Source: Bos javanicus (taxonomy: Eukaryota > Chordata > Mammalia > Artiodactyla > Bovidae). Taken from it: 64,000 bases of DNA. The notes beneath the pieces were generated by a model. That model made no database searches. It was not told the DNA's origin and was given only the letters and a program-made list of their open reading frames with translations. The position numbers and the translations under genes are program-made. The stretch covers positions 6,324,001-6,388,000 of the forward strand of contig NC_083870.1 of NCBI RefSeq assembly GCF_032452875.1. Reading direction: 5' to 3'. Below, piece after piece: positions 58,563-64,000 of the stretch (the first letter of the stretch is position 1; every line of letters begins with the position of its first letter).

Positions 58563-58692
58563 ATACCTATTAATCCATAACAAATCATCCCAAAATTTAG
58601 TGACTTAACACAAGAATGGTGTTATCATCTCATGATTTTATGGGTTCATTGGGTTTGTAACTGGGCATTTGTGCTTCACATCAACTCTGAAA
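58563..58692 (+). repeat. Ancient dispersed repeat, left part
   Basis: 'aatccataacaaatcatccc' and 'aatttagtgacttaacac' resemble a mammalian LTR- or DNA-type fossil that I cannot name. It seems to resume at 59125-59450 after a BovB insertion. Confidence 0.4.
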
Positions 58693-58696
58693 GGTC

Positions 58697-59107
58697 TGTT
58701 GTTCAGTTGTTAAGTTGTGTTCAATTCTTTGTGACCCCGTGAACTACAGCACACCAGGCTTCCCTGTCCTTGACTATCTCCTAGAATTGGCTCAAACTCA
58801 TGTTCATTGAGTTGGTGATGCCATCCAACTGTCTCATCCTGTCATCCCTTTCTCCTCCTTCCTTCACTCTTTCCCAGCATCAGGGTCTTTTCAAATGAAT
58901 TAGCTCTTTACATCAGGTGGTCAAAGTATTACAGCTTAAGCATCAGTCCCTCCAATGATTATTCAGAGTTGATTTCCTTTAGTATTGACTGGTTTGATTT
59001 CCATGCTGACTAAGGGACTCTCAAGAGTCTTCTCCAAACCACAATTCTAAAGCATCAGTCCTTTAGCACTCAGCCTTCTTTATGGTCCAACTCTCACATC
59101 CATATAA
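58697..59107 (-). mobile_element. BovB 3' part, reverse strand
   Basis: Opens with the reversed tail 'gttgttcagttgttaagttg' and runs ~410 bases into the coding part. Diverged. Confidence 0.92.
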
Positions 59108-59124
59108 TCTGTAGACATACAGTA

Positions 59125-59450
59125 TTTTTACTGGTTGGAACATTCAAGATTGGTCATTTTATATGCCATGGCAAGGGGAGACAGAGAGCTGGGCTTTTCT
59201 GGGGTGTTGGTAGAACTAGCCACTTCTCTCTCTCTCTCTCTGGCCTCTCCAGTTCTTCTTGCTGGAAAATTTGGCTTTTTACCTGGTGACCCACAGCTCT
59301 CCAAACCATGAAATTAAAGGCACCACATTTTTTTAAGGCTCAGGTCCTGAACTAGCACAGCATTACTTCTACCATATTCTGTTGATTTAAGTGAATCACA
59401 GGGCAAGTTCAGACTCTACCAACCACAGGGTCCTCATTAAGCCCTCTGGG
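59125..59450 (+). repeat. Ancient dispersed repeat, right part
   Basis: Likely continuation of the fossil at 58563. Includes a CT run at 59223-59243. Confidence 0.35.
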
Positions 59451-60074
59451 AACACCCAGTTTCCCTCTTTTTGCCAATGATTCTCTCTTACTTTCTTCAA
59501 AACTAGAAGATTGTATAGGTGAATTTCAAGAGAGCCTATTGATATCTAGAAACTATAGTTTTACACAAATGTTGAGTCTTGATGCATATGTACACTTCTC
59601 TGAGGTAGGATCCCATACTTACATCAGATTCTCAAAGGGATTCATGATTCATAGACAGCTACATCACAGGAAATCCTATACATCCTTCCCAGACTGAGTC
59701 ATGTCTAATTCCACACACCATCTGCTCAATATTTATGTCTTGATGTGAGCCTTTGGAAAATACACTGTATGTGTTCATAGTGTATCTCACTAACGAGTGC
59801 TGAAATTCTACCAGACAAGAGTTATGTCTCTTATTCCAGAATCCCTAGATTTTAAGCAAGTCATTTTAAAAAAAAGATACTATGTGAACAATGTAGGTGG
59901 ATTTCCTATGAAGGAATCTGGAGCAATCTTTCTAGATCTTGATGTAAGCAGAACATAAATGTAGCACCAACCACCACAAGCATCTTTCCTATTGAATTCT
60001 TGTGTAATTCTTTTCAGTGTAAAAAGGTTTCATTTTTTATTTTCTCCTTATCTAATTTGATTCTACAGGTTCAG
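59451..60074. other. Unassigned sequence
   Basis: No gene or repeat recognised. Confidence 0.45.
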
Positions 60075-60215
60075 TGGAGCAGATGTTATCATAATGCTAG
60101 TTTGCATTATAATAAGGACACTGAGGCTTGCATAATCTTTCTCAAGAATTTAGAATTAGTTAAAGAACTAGCAAGTGATGAAATCCAACTTTCCTGATTT
60201 CCACTCTCCCAGGCT
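60075..60215 (-). mobile_element. MIR SINE fossil
   Basis: 'ataataaggacactgaggc' and 'aagaactagcaagtgatg' follow the reverse MIR order. Confidence 0.5.
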
Positions 60216-60407
60216 GTGGGGCATAAGCCTCTATGATGAGGAGGAGAAACGACAAGAGAGACAATGTGAAAAGCTAGAAGAGGAAGAATTCAGGTGTTTG
60301 GAGCACAAAGACGGAACTTTGAAAGTTTACAAGTGGAATATAGTTGTCTCCCTAAAAGAAACCAGAGATGGGACAGCGTGTGGACAGAGCTGACTTCCCA
60401 TCCCCTC

Positions 60408-60485
60408 TCTACTCCGTCTTGGCTATGAGGTCTTGAGATGTCACTTCACCTCTTTGTGCCTCAATTTTCAAGCCAGTGGGGTGAA
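60408..60485 (+). mobile_element. MIR SINE fragment
   Basis: 'gtcacttcacctctttgtgcc' and 'tcaattttcaa' match the forward MIR core. Confidence 0.65.
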
Positions 60486-60491
60486 CTAGAA

Positions 60492-60550
60492 TAGCAGTTC
60501 CCATACTAACCGAGCAACAGAATCAACCAAGGACCTTCTTAAAATTGTAC
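60492..60550. mobile_element. MER5A-like hAT end
   Basis: Starts with a worn terminus 'agcagttcccatactaacc' and is cut short. Confidence 0.45.
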
Positions 60551-60648
60551 TCGTCCAGCTACCTCACATCTACATCAGAGATTTGCCTTTTCATTTTATT
60601 AACCATTTCTTTTATTTTGGGCCTGCCAAGCCTTTGCCAATATATATC

Positions 60649-60651
<3 letters not shown>

Positions 60652-60702
<51 letters not shown>
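60652..60702. repeat. (AT)n microsatellite, 51 bases
   Basis: About 25 perfect AT units. Self-complementary, so able to extrude a cruciform. Confidence 0.97.
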
Positions 60703-60704
<2 letters not shown>

Positions 60705-60754
60705 CCCTCTTTATCCTCATATCCTGTTGATTTTGTTTCTCTGGAGAATCCTGA

Positions 60755-60830
60755 CTAATTCAGTATCCTTGATGTCTACTGTAGTGTGTGGCCCATGGTA
60801 GATATTCAATGAATATTTGATTTAATGAAA
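60755..60830 (+). mobile_element. L2/MIR-type 3' end
   Basis: 'ggcccatggtagatattcaatgaatatttg' matches the shared L2/MIR terminus. Confidence 0.6.
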
Positions 60831-61526
60831 TAGCTTCTTAATTAACTGTAGGACAAGGGTGCATTAGAGTCTTAGAGGAAGTAAGTAATCAATGGAATGA
60901 AAGAATCATGGGTGAGACTATGAGATGCCCTTGATGAAAAATCAGTGCCAAGATTCACAGTCTTCTACCCTGATCGTTTGGCCCAGAAAATTTGCCACAC
61001 ATCCTCTAAGCTTCACCTAAAAGGCCCTCCCTTAGTATCCTGCGGTTATTCTCCAGATTCCTGCACATCAGTTTACAGTCATGTCTCTAACTTTCATTAC
61101 ATGGCTGCGTCTACCTAAGTGAACTTCTATGTTACTGTTTCCCACTTTAATCCCTATAGGGCTGGAAACCTAACCAATCCTGTCATCTAGGCCCAAACAC
61201 ACTGTCTAGGTCTTTCAGCCTTTTTCTTCAGTGGATTCCCCTCCTCCCAATTCCCTTAGCCACTGATTGGGTTTCTGAATTAACCCCCTTGGACCCTCAA
61301 TCAAAACCAAAAGTCCTTATCTGCTAGAAGATAAGTAAAGAGACTGGATGTCTCACGTCTTCTCAGATTCATTGGATTTGGTATCAGCATACTTTTAAAT
61401 TTGAGCAATGGTTACTAATGCATCCCACTGGACCTTGTAATTTAAAATGCGGACCTCTCTTTAGGATCTCAATTCCTCCACCATATAAGGAATCTTCTCC
61501 CAGGGACTTGGAATTGATATAGTCTA
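60831..61526. other. Unassigned sequence
   Basis: No gene or repeat recognised. Confidence 0.45.
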
Positions 61527-61735
61527 AGTCAGTAGCTCTCAAGCTTTAGTAACCATGAGGATTCCTTGGCAGGGAGGGGATGTTAAACAACAGATTATAG
61601 TTCAACAAACTACAAAAGTGTCTGATTCAGCAAGTGGAGACTGTGGATTTGCATTTTTAGTAAGTTCATAGGATGTGCATATGTTGCTGCTGTGCTCTGG
61701 GGACTACATTTTGAGACCCTGGTCTAATCTATGGA
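61527..61735. mobile_element. MER5-type hAT fossil
   Basis: Opens with a worn 'cagtagctctcaagcttt' terminus. 'gtctgattcagcaagtgg' and 'tggatttgcatttttagtaag' follow the MER5 order; ends near 'ttttgagaccctgg'. Confidence 0.6.
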
Positions 61736-63011
61736 CTATATGGTCATAAAAATTTATATGAGCCTACAGTTTCCACTTCCAATCTGTTCAGTAGTATCAT
61801 GATGTCATGATATGATGTCATCTATGCCTGTTCTGAACTTTTTACCCAGAAGAGAGAGGTTAGGAACCCCTTCCCCCATCCCCCCATCCTAACTGAACAA
61901 GCACAACACCCTTATATATTCCTCTTTTCTCCCAAATGAAGAGAATCCTGGCAGTCAAATGCCATATTAACCCTCCACTCTTCATTACTATTAGAAAATT
62001 GTGATGGAAGAGGTAAGCAGAAGCCAATAGAGTGTACCTTCAAGGATCGGGAAATAAGTGTAAACCTTATGCCTGTCTCTGACAGGAAGTGACTGACTTC
62101 ATCAGAATTGGAGAATTATGCTTATATCAGATTATTTGGATCTTAAAGATAATTTAACCAAATAGATCAAGAGCTAATTTTCTTAAATATTACATCCAAA
62201 CACACTTATTCACCTGGAAACAATTTCATTACCAACTCTGTGGAAGAGATGGGTCTCTTTATTCCTTGGTAAGCATGCATAGCTTCTCCTACTCTTCTAA
62301 AACTAGGGCTTACAAATCCCTATCTTTGAATTTTAAAATCTCCTGAAAGTTTTGTTAGAGGCTTGTGGACTCTTCATGAACAAAAAGAAGGGCGCAAAAT
62401 GGGCCCAGTGACAGGCCCATTATGGGACTTTTGAGGCTTAAGGTCATCTTGCAGTGCACAGAGTATGCTTTGGGGGCAATTATTGTCCCTTGTCCCTTTA
62501 AGGGCTCAGAATATCACAAGATCGTTGAAAGTATTTATCATTTGCATTGGGAAAGGTTAATGTATTCCTTCCAAATATAAGCTCCTGTTTATGCAAAAAC
62601 ATGTCTCTCCCATTAGCTCTGCCAGAGCTCTGGTCCAAGCTTGGATTTGAAATCTGATGAATTCAGGTAGATATTAAAGGGTTTCTGGGCAGAACATGCT
62701 CTTGTTAATGCAATAGGGAGGAGTCCTATGTAGTCAAAATCATCTGGAAGTGGATCGGTCTTTGTCAAATAGAACATTTAGATATCTATTAAATGTTCCC
62801 TTGTGTTTAGGGAATAAGGTTCTGCCAGATAGTTTTTCAAGCAGGGACTCTTCACCCTTTTATATAGGCATCTAGGACAAGGAAGTCTGCCAGACTTGAA
62901 TGATTGCTTGTTAGCAGAGTTGTTAGCTAGCTCACAATTATATGTAGGCCTTCATCTTACAGGCCCCCTGCCAATAGTCCAGAGATAAAGAGAGTGGGCA
63001 AAGGAGCCTGA
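61736..63011. other. Unassigned 1.3 kb without young repeats
   Basis: No gene or repeat recognised. A tandem-like 'gatgtcatgatatgatgtcat' at 61800-61822 is the only local structure noted. Confidence 0.5.
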
Positions 63012-63120
63012 CACAAACTTTGCAGATGGGAAAACTGAGGCCTGGTGGAGCAGACACAATTTCAAAGCATCAGTTATGAATTAAGAAAGAGCCATATTCC
63101 ACAATCTTCATCAGTTGGCT
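63012..63120 (-). mobile_element. MIR SINE fossil
   Basis: 'tttgcagatgggaaaactgagg' is the reverse MIR core. Confidence 0.65.
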
Positions 63121-63184
63121 CTGAAAATCAGGATTTGAGAATGCGGTCAATTTAAAGGCATGTAATGAAATTTACTCTTGACAA

Positions 63185-63320
63185 AGTAGAAAACTAAGGT
63201 TTACAGAAATTAATTCACAGTATTTAAAGCATATGGCTAGTTAGAAGTAGAATCTGAACTAGACCTAGCCATCTTGACTCCTAATTCAGTATATAATCAA
63301 CAGTTTTCTTCCTCTGGGCT
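63185..63320 (-). mobile_element. MIR SINE fossil
   Basis: 'gaaaactaaggtttacagaaa', 'atggctagttagaagtag', 'aatctgaactagacc'. Confidence 0.6.
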
Positions 63321-63365
63321 TGAAAATGACTGTGTGAAAGATTATTCCCAGTCATGAGAAGGACT

Positions 63366-63637
63366 GCTGCTGCTGCTAAGTCGCTTCAGTCGTGTCCGAC
63401 TCTGTGCAACCCCATGGACTGCAGCCTACCAGGCTTCTCCGTCCATGGGATTCTCCAGGCAAGAACACTGGAGTGGGTTGCCATTTCCTTCTTCAATGCC
63501 TGAAAGTGGAAAGTGAAAGTGAAGTTGCTCAGTCGTGTCTGACTCTTAGCGACCCCATGGACTGCAGCCTACCAGGCTCCTCCATCCATGGGATTTTCCA
63601 GGCAACAGTACTGGAATGCGGTGCCATTGCCTTCTCC
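63366..63637 (-). mobile_element. Young BOV-A2 with 13-bp target duplication
   Basis: Reverse-strand dimer with a CTG-run end and the linker 'tgaaagtggaaagtgaaagtg'. The identical 13-mer 'catgagaaggact' flanks it (63353-63365 and 63638-63650), so it is recent. Confidence 0.96.
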
Positions 63638-63919
63638 CATGAGAAGGACTATTTTATCAATAAACAGATATCTTTATGATGTAAGTTAAAGAAGTGCTGG
63701 GTGAAATCCTTGCCCCAAATATCCATCTTAATGCTTTTTTGGTTCATCACTGGAGTTTTATCCTTGGGATCTCAAGGCCTTTTGTTCTCATATATCTCTC
63801 TATGCCAAACCTCTGGGGAAGCTAAGTCTCATCAACTCTTACCTCAGTCTCTGTTAATCATCAGCTTAAAGAGCAAGATTCAGAAGGAATAAAATTGGGA
63901 CCAAAGAGGGATGCCTAAG

Positions 63920-64000
63920 TGTTAGTCGCTCAGTCCTGTCTGACTCTTTGTGACCCCATGGACTGTAGCCTGCCAGGTTCCTCTGTCTATGGGATTTCCC
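63920..64000 (-). mobile_element. BovA/Bov-tA SINE cut by window end
   Basis: Reverse-strand start 'gttagtcgctcagtcctgtc'; the remainder lies outside the window. Confidence 0.9.

Noticed and set aside
58159..58563. 134-codon plus-strand frame as a possible gene
   Set aside because: No domain recognised, no promoter or polyadenylation pairing, and several frames of this length are expected at random in 64 kb.
1..64000. CRISPR array, phage, operon or other prokaryotic defence system
   Set aside because: No regularly spaced repeats or bacterial-type genes occur; repeat content is entirely ruminant.

Overview
This is ruminant nuclear DNA, almost certainly from a bovid (cattle, sheep, goat or a relative). 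The evidence is the mix of repeats: many tRNA-Glu-headed Bov-tA SINEs, BOV-A2 dimers, RTE-type BovB LINEs and bovine-type L1 3' ends, plus one CHR-2 type cetartiodactyl SINE. I cannot tell the genus from the sequence. No host protein-coding exon, rRNA, tRNA gene, CRISPR array or operon is supportable. By hand count about half of the window is recognisable transposable element. The rest is ordinary AT-rich intergenic or intronic sequence.

Layout. 1-5 kb: a BovB 3' end, an old L1 carrying a hAT miniature element with a perfect 8-bp target duplication, two young L1 3' ends (one 5'-inverted) and a hAT transposase fossil. 5-9.5 kb: three BovB 3' ends and a 1.6-kb 5'-truncated L1 with a clear target duplication. 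9.5-18 kb: SINEs landed in old MIR and L1 fossils. 18-24.5 kb: an ERV LTR holding a 42-bp L1 scrap, then two head-to-head BovB copies. 24.5-28 kb: an L1 with a 313-codon ORF2 remnant, an L2 and another L1 end. 29-32 kb: a near-full-length decayed BovB inside a MER5A-like element. 32-38.6 kb: scattered SINEs. 38.6-41 kb: a BovB split by an L1. 41-47 kb: old L1s, L2s, and a MER5A-like element split by two L1 ends. 47.9-49.1 kb: a 5'-inverted BovB with a 13-bp target duplication. 49.7-54.7 kb: a 5-kb block with no young retroposon, holding one solo-LTR-like element. 54.7-57.7 kb: the best-preserved BovB, inserted in the tail of another BovB. 57.7-64 kb: CHR-2, an inverse BovB, old repeats, a long AT microsatellite, and a young BOV-A2.

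How the parts work together. The only 'system' visible is retrotransposition. LINE proteins (BovB endonuclease/reverse transcriptase, L1 ORF2) are encoded, in broken form, beside the non-autonomous SINEs. The Bov-tA and BOV-A2 tails resemble the BovB 3' end, so BovB is their presumed mobilising partner. I looked for an undescribed system and found none I can support. The most informative observations are insertion footprints: twin-priming inversions, ultra-short insertions, and nested insertions that give relative ages. Coordinates of old repeats are approximate, and subfamily names are from memory of consensus features, not from a database search.
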